The notes below the pieces were generated by a model that was given only the letters and a program-made list of their open reading frames with translations, was not told the origin of the DNA and did no database searches. Source: Epilithonimonas lactis (GTDB lineage: Bacteria > Bacteroidota > Bacteroidia > Flavobacteriales > Weeksellaceae). From it: a stretch of 64,000 bases of DNA. The stretch is from the NCBI RefSeq assembly GCF_900110605.1, contig NZ_FOFI01000004.1, positions 347,943-411,942 on the forward strand, in the 5' to 3' direction. A program made the translations under genes and the position numbers. Positions 57,692 through 64,000 of this stretch are shown one piece after another (position 1 is the first letter of the stretch; every line of letters begins with the position of its first letter).

Positions 57692-59905
57692 TTAATTATC
57701 GATGGTTTGCATAAATAATTTAGCTTCGAAAAAAGATTTCAGCAAGATATCTTTCACTTCTTCCAAAGCTTTTTCTGATGCTGGATTTTCTTCTGTTGTT
57801 AATTCCAAAATATCTAATTTTTCCTCTAATAAAGTTAACAAACCCATTATCGCCACACTCGATTTCAAATCGTGGGCTCTTAATTTCAACAATTTAAAAT
57901 CTTTTTTTTCATAAGCCAGTTTCAGTTCCTGCAAATGAGTCGGGACATTATCTAAAAACTGTTGCGTCATGGTTCTTTCAAAATCTTTGTCGCCATTGCT
58001 GATAGACTTCAAATATGTAAGGTCAATGAACTCATAATGAGAAACGGTTTCTGTAGTTTTTACTTCGGTTTTTTCGTTTTCTTTTAATCCGAAATTGGAG
58101 ATTAATTTGAATAACTCGTCTTCTTTTATCGGTTTAGAAATGTATTCGTTCATTCCACGGCTCATACATCTTTCGCGTTCACCGGCCAAAGCGTGTGCGG
58201 TCATTGCGATGATGGGCGTATTCAGTTTAAGTTCTTCGCGGATGGTCTGCGTGGCAACGTAACCGTCCATTTGTGGCATTTGGATGTCCATCAAAACCAA
58301 ATCACAGTCGTTGTTTCTGAGAAATTCCAAAGCTTCCAGTCCATTATTTGCAGTTTCAAAATCGATGTTCCATTGTGAGAGAAGATGTTTCATCAGACTT
58401 TGATTGATAGCGTTGTCATCCACGATTAACACTTTCAAAGCTGCATTTGTTTTATCTTTAAAATAATCGGTGTCAACTTTCGGAATCACGTTAAGCTGTT
58501 CTTTTGCAATTGTGTATGGAATATAAAAATGGAAAGTCGTGCCTTTTCCCTGTTCACTGATGACTTCGATATCGCCGTTCTGCAACTGAATCAGGCTTTT
58601 TACAATTGATAATCCAAGTCCGGTTCCGCCATAATTTCTGGTCGTAGAATCTTCGCCCTGATTGAATCTTTCAAAAACTTCACTAAGTTTTTCTTTATCA
58701 ATTCCGATTCCTGTGTCAGAAACTTTAAAACCGACAATGACTTCATTTTCGGTCTGTTGTTTATTGTAAATTTCGATATTAATGTTTCCCTGATGTGTAA
58801 ATTTGATGGCATTTCCGATGAGGTTGACCAGAATTTGTGTGAGTCTTGTGGCGTCACCATTCAAAGTATCAGGAATGGACGAATCTATTTTGCTGGAAAT
58901 CGTCAATCCTTTTTCCTTGGCTCTTTCTACAAAGAAAGTTTCAACTGAATTCACCAAACCATTAATACTGAATATGCCTTTGGTAATGCGCATCATTCCG
59001 GCTTCGATTTTTGATAAGTCTAAAATATCATTGATAATCGCCATTAGATTTTCCCCCGAACGCTGAATGGACGAGACAAATTCTTTCGAAGTCTCATCCA
59101 AAGGTCTTTTCTGCAAAAGGTTGGTAAAGCCCAAAATTCCGCTCAAAGGCGTTCTGATTTCGTGGCTCATATTGGCGAGGAAATTTTCTTTGGTTTGTGC
59201 GGCTACTGAAGCTTTTTTCTCCGCAACATCCAATTCCTGAATCAGCAATCGCTGACGTTTGAACTGGCGAAGAATGTGATAACCGACAATGGAACCGCTT
59301 AAAATCAAAAGAATCAATAGGGAAATGTCATACAACCTCGCTTTTTGTCCCATCGCTTCGGTCTCTTTGCTGAGGTCAACCATATGAAGCTTTCGGCTTT
59401 CGTAGATTTTTGCAGTGATAGAAGTGATTTCGTTCGAAATTTTTCTGGCTCTCGGGTTGGCAATGGAAGTGTTGTCATCCATATTTCCAAGGGTGTGATA
59501 ACGAAGCAGTAATTTATCTTTCGTCGTTTTCTTTTCCATTGCAAGAACGCTGAGTCTGTGTATCCATTTTTCTTCCACATCGTCTGAGTTGTCTTTGGAA
59601 AGTGAATCCAGAAAGTTTTCTATCTGACTGATTTTTTGGTCAATTCCTTCGAGATGTGTGGTGTCGTTGGTGGCAATGGAAGCTCTGATTCTGCTTTCTA
59701 CACCGAGAATATCGCGGTCGATTTCACGCAAATGATTGCTGGAACGTAATTCGTTGAGAAGTCGGTTGTTATTTTGGATGAGCTCTTTGGTATTTTTGGC
59801 TGAATTGATTTGAACCGCTATCAACAGGAGAGAACCCGCAATAAATGTGAGGATGATGAAATAACTGAACCGTCTGTTTCCCATTACTGAGGATATTTTT
59901 TTCAT
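57692..59905 (-). CDS. Hybrid sensor histidine kinase/response regulator with HPt domain
   Basis: A 737-residue membrane sensor. In order: TM1 (about 14-34), an extracytoplasmic helical sensor (35-190; CHASE3/4HB-like), TM2 (195-215), a dimerisation coiled coil, HisKA with NMSHEIRTPLSGILGF (phospho-His near 250), HATPase with N-box LIGNAIKF, DTGIGIDKEKL and GGTGLGLSIVKSL, receiver (about 495-610; VDDNAINQSLM, phospho-Asp in DLVLMDIQMP) and HPt (about 640-730; RAHDLKSSVAIMG). A complete phosphorelay in one chain; its output partner may be the LytTR regulator upstream, 328 bp away across repeats. Signal unknown. Confidence 0.9.
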   Translation of the reverse strand: MKKISSVMGNRRFSYFIILTFIAGSLLLIAVQINSAKNTKELIQNNNRLLNELRSSNHLREIDRDILGVESRIRASIATNDTTHLEGIDQKISQIENFLDSLSKDNSDDVEEKWIHRLSVLAMEKKTTKDKLLLRYHTLGNMDDNTSIANPRARKISNEITSITAKIYESRKLHMVDLSKETEAMGQKARLYDISLLILLILSGSIVGYHILRQFKRQRLLIQELDVAEKKASVAAQTKENFLANMSHEIRTPLSGILGFTNLLQKRPLDETSKEFVSSIQRSGENLMAIINDILDLSKIEAGMMRITKGIFSINGLVNSVETFFVERAKEKGLTISSKIDSSIPDTLNGDATRLTQILVNLIGNAIKFTHQGNINIEIYNKQQTENEVIVGFKVSDTGIGIDKEKLSEVFERFNQGEDSTTRNYGGTGLGLSIVKSLIQLQNGDIEVISEQGKGTTFHFYIPYTIAKEQLNVIPKVDTDYFKDKTNAALKVLIVDDNAINQSLMKHLLSQWNIDFETANNGLEALEFLRNNDCDLVLMDIQMPQMDGYVATQTIREELKLNTPIIAMTAHALAGERERCMSRGMNEYISKPIKEDELFKLISNFGLKENEKTEVKTTETVSHYEFIDLTYLKSISNGDKDFERTMTQQFLDNVPTHLQELKLAYEKKDFKLLKLRAHDLKSSVAIMGLLTLLEEKLDILELTTEENPASEKALEEVKDILLKSFFEAKLFMQTIDN

Positions 59906-59923
59906 AAATGTTTTTCTTTGTTT

Positions 59924-59984
59924 TTAACGCAAAGTCCGCAAAGATTTTTTTACTCTTATTGAAAATATTTTTAAGTTCGCAAAG
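59924..59984 (-). repeat. Dispersed repeat R3, copy 3
   Basis: On the minus strand, CTTTGCGAACTTAAAAATATT, then TTTTCAATAAGAG, then CTTTGCGGACTTTGCGTTAA. Same order after R1 and R2 (read on the minus strand) as at 18592-18975. Confidence 0.6.
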
Positions 59985-60016
59985 GCGTTTCACTCAGCAA
60001 AGATTAAAATATTAAG

Positions 60017-60072
60017 TTTGTCATTCCGTAGGAATCTGGACAGCTTTGGTTAGATTCCTACTGAATGACAAA
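60017..60072. repeat. Dispersed hairpin repeat R2, copy 2
   Basis: Left arm 60017-60037 and right arm 60052-60072 pair in 20 of 21 positions; the arms match those of the copy at 18783-18849, but the loop is shorter (14 nt) and unrelated. Confidence 0.75.
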
Positions 60073-60111
60073 ATACTGTTTTTGTTTACGTTTCTTTTAC
60101 GTCGAATTGTC

Positions 60112-60216
60112 GCAGCCCGACTTGAGCGGAAATCCTTTTTTGCTTGTTCTCAAGTTCTATTTAATCTGAAATCGTGTGCAAAAAAGATTGGGAGCGGAAG
60201 GCGGATTAAGCTGCCC
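60112..60216 (-). repeat. Dispersed repeat R1, subtype B, copy 2
   Basis: The reverse complement of a 105-bp element like that at 50467-50571: ends GGGCAGCTTAATCCGCC and AAGTCGGGCTGC, inner arms TTTTTTGC/GCAAAAAA, and shared loop words (GATTTCAG, TAGAACT). No gene is seen between the kinase and the LytTR regulator. Confidence 0.75.
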
Positions 60217-60233
60217 AAATCACTCACAAATAA

Positions 60234-60929
60234 TTAGAAAACATTCATTCTCGTGTTGAGTGCCTTTCGATAAGCATCTGCGACGGGAATGAATTTTCCG
60301 TTTATCATAATTCCGCCGTCCTGAAGCGTGTCTATCTTGCCGACAGAAACGATGTAAGACCGATGAACTCTGATGAAATGGTCTTTCGGGAGACGTTCTT
60401 CCGCCGTTTTCATCTTACCGTGAATGGCGAACATTTTTTCTCTTGTGTAAAACTTCACGTAATCGCCCATTGCCTCGGCGTAAAAAATATCGTCGAGCTT
60501 CAAACGCCTTGTGATATTGGAATCTCTTACGAAAAGAAACTCATCTTTGGTGACTTCTACATCTTCTTTTCTGCTTTCCAAAATCGATTGCGCTTTGCTT
60601 ACCGCCTGTAAAAATCTCGCTGGCATCACGGGTTTCAGGATGTAATCTGCGATATTCAGTTCGAAAGCTTCGAGGGCGTAATCTTTATTGGATGAGGTGA
60701 AAATGATGACAATGTCTTTCCCTGAAAGATTTTTGGTGAGTTCGATTCCGGTCATTTCCGGCATTTCGATGTCGAGAAATATCAAATCTACCTGATTGTT
60801 CTGCAAATGGTTGTAAGCTTCAATAGCGTTGGAATATTCATTGACAATCGTTAGATTCGGGACTTGTTTTGCCAAATGCGCCAAAGTTGTTCTTGCGATA
60901 TCGTTGTCATCAATAATTAAAGCTTTCAT
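60234..60929 (-). CDS. LytTR family response regulator
   Basis: A 231-residue regulator: an N-terminal receiver (1-120; LIIDDNDIARTTL, phospho-Asp in LIFLDIEMPEMTG near 55, Lys in DYILKPVMP near 104) and a C-terminal LytTR DNA-binding domain (130-231; DDIFYAEAMGDYVKFYT, HFIRVHRSYIVSVGKI, IPVADAYRKAL). It activates or represses by binding short direct repeats. It is the nearest possible controller of the promoters in this island, but the link to the 27-bp block is only positional. Confidence 0.9.
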   Translation of the reverse strand: MKALIIDDNDIARTTLAHLAKQVPNLTIVNEYSNAIEAYNHLQNNQVDLIFLDIEMPEMTGIELTKNLSGKDIVIIFTSSNKDYALEAFELNIADYILKPVMPARFLQAVSKAQSILESRKEDVEVTKDEFLFVRDSNITRRLKLDDIFYAEAMGDYVKFYTREKMFAIHGKMKTAEERLPKDHFIRVHRSYIVSVGKIDTLQDGGIMINGKFIPVADAYRKALNTRMNVF

Positions 60930-60983
60930 AGGGATAGTTTATTATGGTTGACACAAATATAATTATTCCTTTTCTTATTTTAT

Positions 60984-61460
60984 TTAATTTCTGAAGTATG
61001 AACGAATCATCCAGGCCATTTCTTCATGCGTTTCTATCAGGCTTGTGATGAAGTCGCTGGAACCGTAATCTTTGTATTTTTCAGCAAAAGGCGTCACATT
61101 TCCTCTTAGAAAATCGATAATACTTTCGTGGTCTTTTAGTAAATCTTTCATAAAGCCCAATCCGTCATTGGTGCGCTCGCTGTATTCGGTAAGATGAGTC
61201 AATTCAAGATAAATTTTCATTGTGGCAGGTGCAAAATGACCAATTTTGCGAAGTCGTTCTGCAACGCTGTCAATCAACTCGTCCAACTGTTTGTACTGCT
61301 CTTCGAAGAAGATATGGTTAGCGTGGAAGTTATCGCCTGTCACATTCCAGTGGGCATTTCTTGTTTTGATGTAAAGTACAGTTTCGTCGGCTAAAAGTTT
61401 TGCCAATTGTTCTGCGACAGCTTCTGTGCTTTGCTTTGTAAGTCCGATGTTTGTTTTCAT
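60984..61460 (-). CDS. Dps family DNA-binding/ferritin-like protein
   Basis: A 158-residue Dps (DNA-starvation protein), which forms dodecamers that oxidise and store iron and protect DNA from peroxide. Ferroxidase-site motifs: TRNAHWNVTGDNFHANHIFFEEQYKQLDE (helix A-B) with the conserved HW, D and E residues, then DLLKDHESIIDFLR and HEEMAWMIRSYF at the C-terminus. No Lys-rich N-terminal DNA tail; the N-terminus is MKTNIGLTKQ. It has promoter copy C upstream, which places it in the same regulon as the two minus-strand operons. Confidence 0.93.
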   Translation of the reverse strand: MKTNIGLTKQSTEAVAEQLAKLLADETVLYIKTRNAHWNVTGDNFHANHIFFEEQYKQLDELIDSVAERLRKIGHFAPATMKIYLELTHLTEYSERTNDGLGFMKDLLKDHESIIDFLRGNVTPFAEKYKDYGSSDFITSLIETHEEMAWMIRSYFRN

Positions 61461-61503
61461 AATTTTAAGATTTAAGATGGAGCGGTATTGCTCTTTTTCT
61501 GAT

Positions 61504-61566
61504 GTAAAGTTCAGGATGAATCTTAAAAAAATGCTAGATTTTTCGGTGAATGGGCAATATGGGTCG
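61504..61566 (-). promoter_or_regulatory. Shared stress promoter, copy C (dps)
   Basis: Block 61540-61566, a 27-nt spacer, -7-like GAACTTTAC (61504-61512), ATG at 61460. The block on the plus strand is TTTTCGGTGAATGGGCAA then TATGGGTCG, nearly identical to copy A. Confidence 0.7.
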
Positions 61567-61678
61567 TTGAACTATCTAAATGGAAATTTTATATAGAGTT
61601 TGTGTTCATTTAAGAAAATTCAATTTATTTTCGATCGCCATAAATTTGTCAAGCGATATTTTTAGCTAAAAACTCATT

Positions 61679-61867
61679 TTAAGCCAATAGAGTATTGGTA
61701 GATTCTTCACCAGTCTCTGAAACTAAGATGGCTTCATAATTCGCGTCTCGTCCATTTTTTAAATAAACTGTCAGCTTTTCATTTTTCATTTTACTTTCCC
61801 CATGGTTTACCGGGTTTACGGTAGATAATTGTTTTCCAAGTTCATGAAAAAATCTTGCAATGATCAT
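61679..61867 (-). CDS. Possible small protein, unrecognised
   Basis: A 62-codon frame (MIIARFFHELGKQLSTVN; Met27 at 61789 is an alternative start). The C-terminal part YLKNGRDANYEAILVSETGEE has a plausible soluble composition. It is divergent from tssD. No family is recognised and no promoter is seen; it could be spurious. Confidence 0.3.
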   Translation of the reverse strand: MIIARFFHELGKQLSTVNPVNHGESKMKNEKLTVYLKNGRDANYEAILVSETGEESTNTLLA

Positions 61868-61922
61868 TCTGATCTTTAAAAAGTGTAGTAATTCTACTAA
61901 AAAAAAAAAAGGGCCGCGATTC

Positions 61923-61930
61923 TATCTTTG
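61923..61930 (+). promoter_or_regulatory. -7 element TATCTTTG of tssD
   Basis: TATCTTTG fits TAnnTTTG; the ATG is 49 nt downstream. It is preceded by an A12 run and the G+C word GGGCCGCG, with no TTTG at the -33 distance. Confidence 0.5.
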
Positions 61931-61979
61931 GTATATTAAAAGTAAGAAACAGATCACTTAACATTAATATTCAGAAATC

Positions 61980-62387
61980 ATGGCAAACAATTCAAGAGCC
62001 GTTTTGAAATTCAACGGCGGAGCAGAACAAAAGATCCTAAAACTTAATTATGGTGTATCCAGAAACACCGACGTATCAGGTAGAGTTGCATCAGATCCTT
62101 CTAATGCGTTGATCAAGATCACAGTGGAAGCAACCGAAGATTCAGGGATCTTGGAAAGCTTACTGAACGGAAAATACAAACCGACAAATGGTGAAGTGAC
62201 ATTCAACAAATCTCACGAAGAAGGAACATTGACCACCTTGAAATGGGAAAATGGCTATGTGATCCAGCATGAGGTAGATTATGACGCTTTGAATGAGGAC
62301 AACATGTTCATTAGTTTCGTTGTAAGTGCCGAGAAGATCGACTACGGAAATTCTGCATACGACGGTATCTGGCCAGGATCAAAATAA
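61980..62387 (+). CDS. tssD: Type VI secretion tube protein TssD (Hcp), Bacteroidota type
   Basis: A 135-residue Hcp-like protein that forms the inner tube of the contractile T6SS apparatus. MANNSRAVLKFNGGAEQKI at the start, ILKLNYGVSRNTDVSGRV, and IKITVEATEDSGILESLL are typical of the subtype iii (Bacteroidota) TssD. ENGYVIQHEVDYD and SAEKIDYGNSAY complete the beta barrel. The terminator 62426-62470 separates it from vgrG. Several tssD copies are often present per genome; this may be a structural or an effector-associated copy. Confidence 0.9.
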   Translation: MANNSRAVLKFNGGAEQKILKLNYGVSRNTDVSGRVASDPSNALIKITVEATEDSGILESLLNGKYKPTNGEVTFNKSHEEGTLTTLKWENGYVIQHEVDYDALNEDNMFISFVVSAEKIDYGNSAYDGIWPGSK

Positions 62388-62425
62388 TCTTATGATCACA
62401 AAGTCTTAGAAAAATAAAAGAGATC

Positions 62426-62472
62426 AATCCTGATGAAGATCCAATTGTGGCATTTTTCATCAGGATTTTTGA
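62426..62472 (+). terminator. Terminator after tssD
   Basis: A 12-bp perfect stem (AATCCTGATGAA at 62426-62437 with its complement at 62456-62467), loop 18 nt, then a T-run. The 200 bp between this and vgrG hold no gene that I can support. Confidence 0.7.
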
Positions 62473-62680
62473 TTAATGACCATATTTCCTATAAGTGTTG
62501 CATCCTTCTTTTTGGGATTTAATATTGAAGATTCAATCAGTTTCTCACGAATATTTTCAATGGTCTAATGATCTTTTTAATGAAGATTTGAATCAAACTA
62601 CGAGCATTCTGTTTTTACAATTAAGGAAAAGCGCTCAATTTTATTAAAGTCTTATGCTAAAATTACTAAAATCGCTAAAT

Positions 62681-64000
62681 ATGGAAACTCCAATTACACC
62701 CGTCCGACCGACTTTCAAACCCGATAATAGTGCCAACTCGATATCCGCAAGTCAGATCTTTGGGATCAATAGACTTGTGAAACTCAATATCGTGATCGAG
62801 GGTAAGATGATCTCACATTATAAAAATTTCACCTTATCTCAAAATTCGGATAAGCACCACGAATTCGAACTGGTTTTGGCGCATGACACGCTGGGGAATA
62901 AAGAAGATCACAATCTGGAGTCCAGCCACGAGTTTTTAGGAAAAAGAATTACGGTTGTCCAAAAATATAAAGATATCCCCGATAGTCCGGAGCGTACTTT
63001 CGTTGGCATTATCACAAAAGTTGGTTTCAGTCAGGAAAAGGGAGGTCTTCCCAATATTGTCCTTTCTGGTTTCAGCCCAACGATCTTGTTGGATGCAGCG
63101 CCCAACGTACAGAGTTTCGGTGGGGAAAGTCCTGTCAATATAAGCATTATCGCCTCTCAGCTGATCAAAGAGGGATTGGGAAGTAACAAATATGATGTTC
63201 GTGTGGACGCCAATGACCATTCGGAGATCCCGTTCAGTGTCCAGTACAACGAAACGCATTACAACTACCTGGCTAGGATGGCAGAAGCCTACGGTGAACA
63301 ATTCTATTATGATGGTGAAGTATTACATTTTGGAAAGTTGCCACCACAGAATCCACCTTTGAAACTGATTTATGGAAGCAATGTGAGCGATATCCGCGTG
63401 GAACTGAAAGCCGTGCACACAAAACCAGAATTCTATGGTTACAACAGCAGTCAAAATACCAAACTGACCTCGGGAATAACGCCTGTAGATCATAAAAGCG
63501 ACCTGGCAAAAACTGCCTACGAGAAAAACCAGAACGGCATCTTCACGACCAGGTCTTTACAGGTGGCTCCCATAAAAGCGACCACGGACAAGGATGTCGT
63601 CAACTCTCAGGAAAGTACGGCGGGAAGCAAAGCTGTGGAAGTTTTCACTGTCACAGGAAATATTTCGATCCCATTCTTATATCCTGGCTGCGTTGCCGAC
63701 CTGGAAATGCGAAAACCAGACAGCAATCAAACGAGTTATTTCACAAGGATCATGGTGACGGAGACCACGCACGACGTGGATACCTTGGGACATTACAAAG
63801 GGACCTTCAAGGCGATCGCAAGTGATACAGGATTTCTGCCAAGACCACAATTTGACATTCCTGCAGCGCAGCCACAGATCGCTACGGTCATCAGCAATAC
63901 GGACCCACAAGGCCAAGGTCGGGTAACTGTAAAGTTCGATTGGCAATTGCACGACACCACCAATTTCATCAGGATGATGAGCCCTGATGCCGGAGGAACG
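62681..64000 (+). CDS. vgrG: Type VI secretion VgrG-like spike protein, partial
   Basis: The gene runs off the right edge after 440 codons. It starts at ATG 62681 (METPITPVRPTFKPDN); an in-frame ATG at 62654 (MLKLLKSLN) is an alternative. The gp27-like part (about 25-330) has FVGIITKVGFSQ, SFGGESPVNISIIASQLI and NYLARMAEAYGEQFYYDG; the gp5-like OB fold begins near 400 (ISNTDPQGQGRVTVKFDWQ). VgrG trimers cap the TssD tube and carry effectors. C-terminal extensions and effector/immunity genes would lie beyond the window. Confidence 0.88.
   Translation, partial: METPITPVRPTFKPDNSANSISASQIFGINRLVKLNIVIEGKMISHYKNFTLSQNSDKHHEFELVLAHDTLGNKEDHNLESSHEFLGKRITVVQKYKDIPDSPERTFVGIITKVGFSQEKGGLPNIVLSGFSPTILLDAAPNVQSFGGESPVNISIIASQLIKEGLGSNKYDVRVDANDHSEIPFSVQYNETHYNYLARMAEAYGEQFYYDGEVLHFGKLPPQNPPLKLIYGSNVSDIRVELKAVHTKPEFYGYNSSQNTKLTSGITPVDHKSDLAKTAYEKNQNGIFTTRSLQVAPIKATTDKDVVNSQESTAGSKAVEVFTVTGNISIPFLYPGCVADLEMRKPDSNQTSYFTRIMVTETTHDVDTLGHYKGTFKAIASDTGFLPRPQFDIPAAQPQIATVISNTDPQGQGRVTVKFDWQLHDTTNFIRMMSPDAGGT

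Overview
The window reads as the chromosome of a Bacteroidota bacterium of class Flavobacteriia, most like the Chryseobacterium/Epilithonimonas group (Weeksellaceae). The signs are low G+C, promoters of the TTTG-N18-TAnnTTTG kind, no clear Shine-Dalgarno sequences, type IX secretion (T9SS) C-terminal sorting domains, a bacillithiol-type YtxJ protein, flavobacterial families such as DUF6952 and BT_3928, and a Bacteroidota-type T6SS (TssD/VgrG). The genus is inferred from gene content, not from a marker gene.

Layout. 1-11.8 kb: housekeeping and stress genes: an RNA methyltransferase and a small methyltransferase transcribed divergently, ZIP transporter, YtxJ, Crp/Fnr regulator, nuclease, acetyltransferase, HAD phosphatase, adenosine deaminase, a DUF6952-thioredoxin-peroxiredoxin group, an MBOAT/SGNH acylation pair and an aminotransferase. 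12-24.4 kb: a LuxR-type TPR regulator, a 1276-residue T9SS cargo protein, rsmG, a lipoprotein, an AddB-like nuclease, amidase, DUF1287 and a glutaryl-CoA dehydrogenase-like enzyme. 24.5-24.8 kb is a strange G+C-rich hairpin field in front of an orphan SMI1/KNR4 immunity-type gene. 25.5-49.5 kb is mostly core: AsmA, purL with barstar and an SGNH hydrolase, purB, apaG, a lipid A acyltransferase operon, rpsF-rpsR-rplI, a second T9SS protein, ClC channel, folP, a DUF1599/BT_3928/TerB/tpiA series, mce and a CAU tRNA.

49.5-61.5 kb is an accessory stress island, all on the minus strand: alpha/beta hydrolase; an operon of bicupin oxalate decarboxylase, DUF1275, peroxiredoxin and DsbA-like protein; an operon of an SRPBCC-like protein, lipocalin, quinone oxidoreductase and a second DUF1275; a membrane-anchored monooxygenase-like protein; a hybrid histidine kinase; a LytTR response regulator; and Dps. 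The two operons and dps carry the same 27-bp upstream block at exactly the same distance (27 nt) from a TAGCTTTAC-like -7 element, so they probably form one regulon. A 452-bp array of eleven degenerate 41-bp direct repeats lies immediately upstream of one of these promoters. This is the best candidate here for an undescribed system.

The intergenic regions also hold three families of dispersed palindromic repeats (called R1, R2, R3 here) that recur in the same order and orientation at three loci (18.6-19.0, 48.6-48.8 and 60.2-59.9 kb). The window ends inside a vgrG gene that follows tssD, so a T6SS locus continues beyond the right edge.
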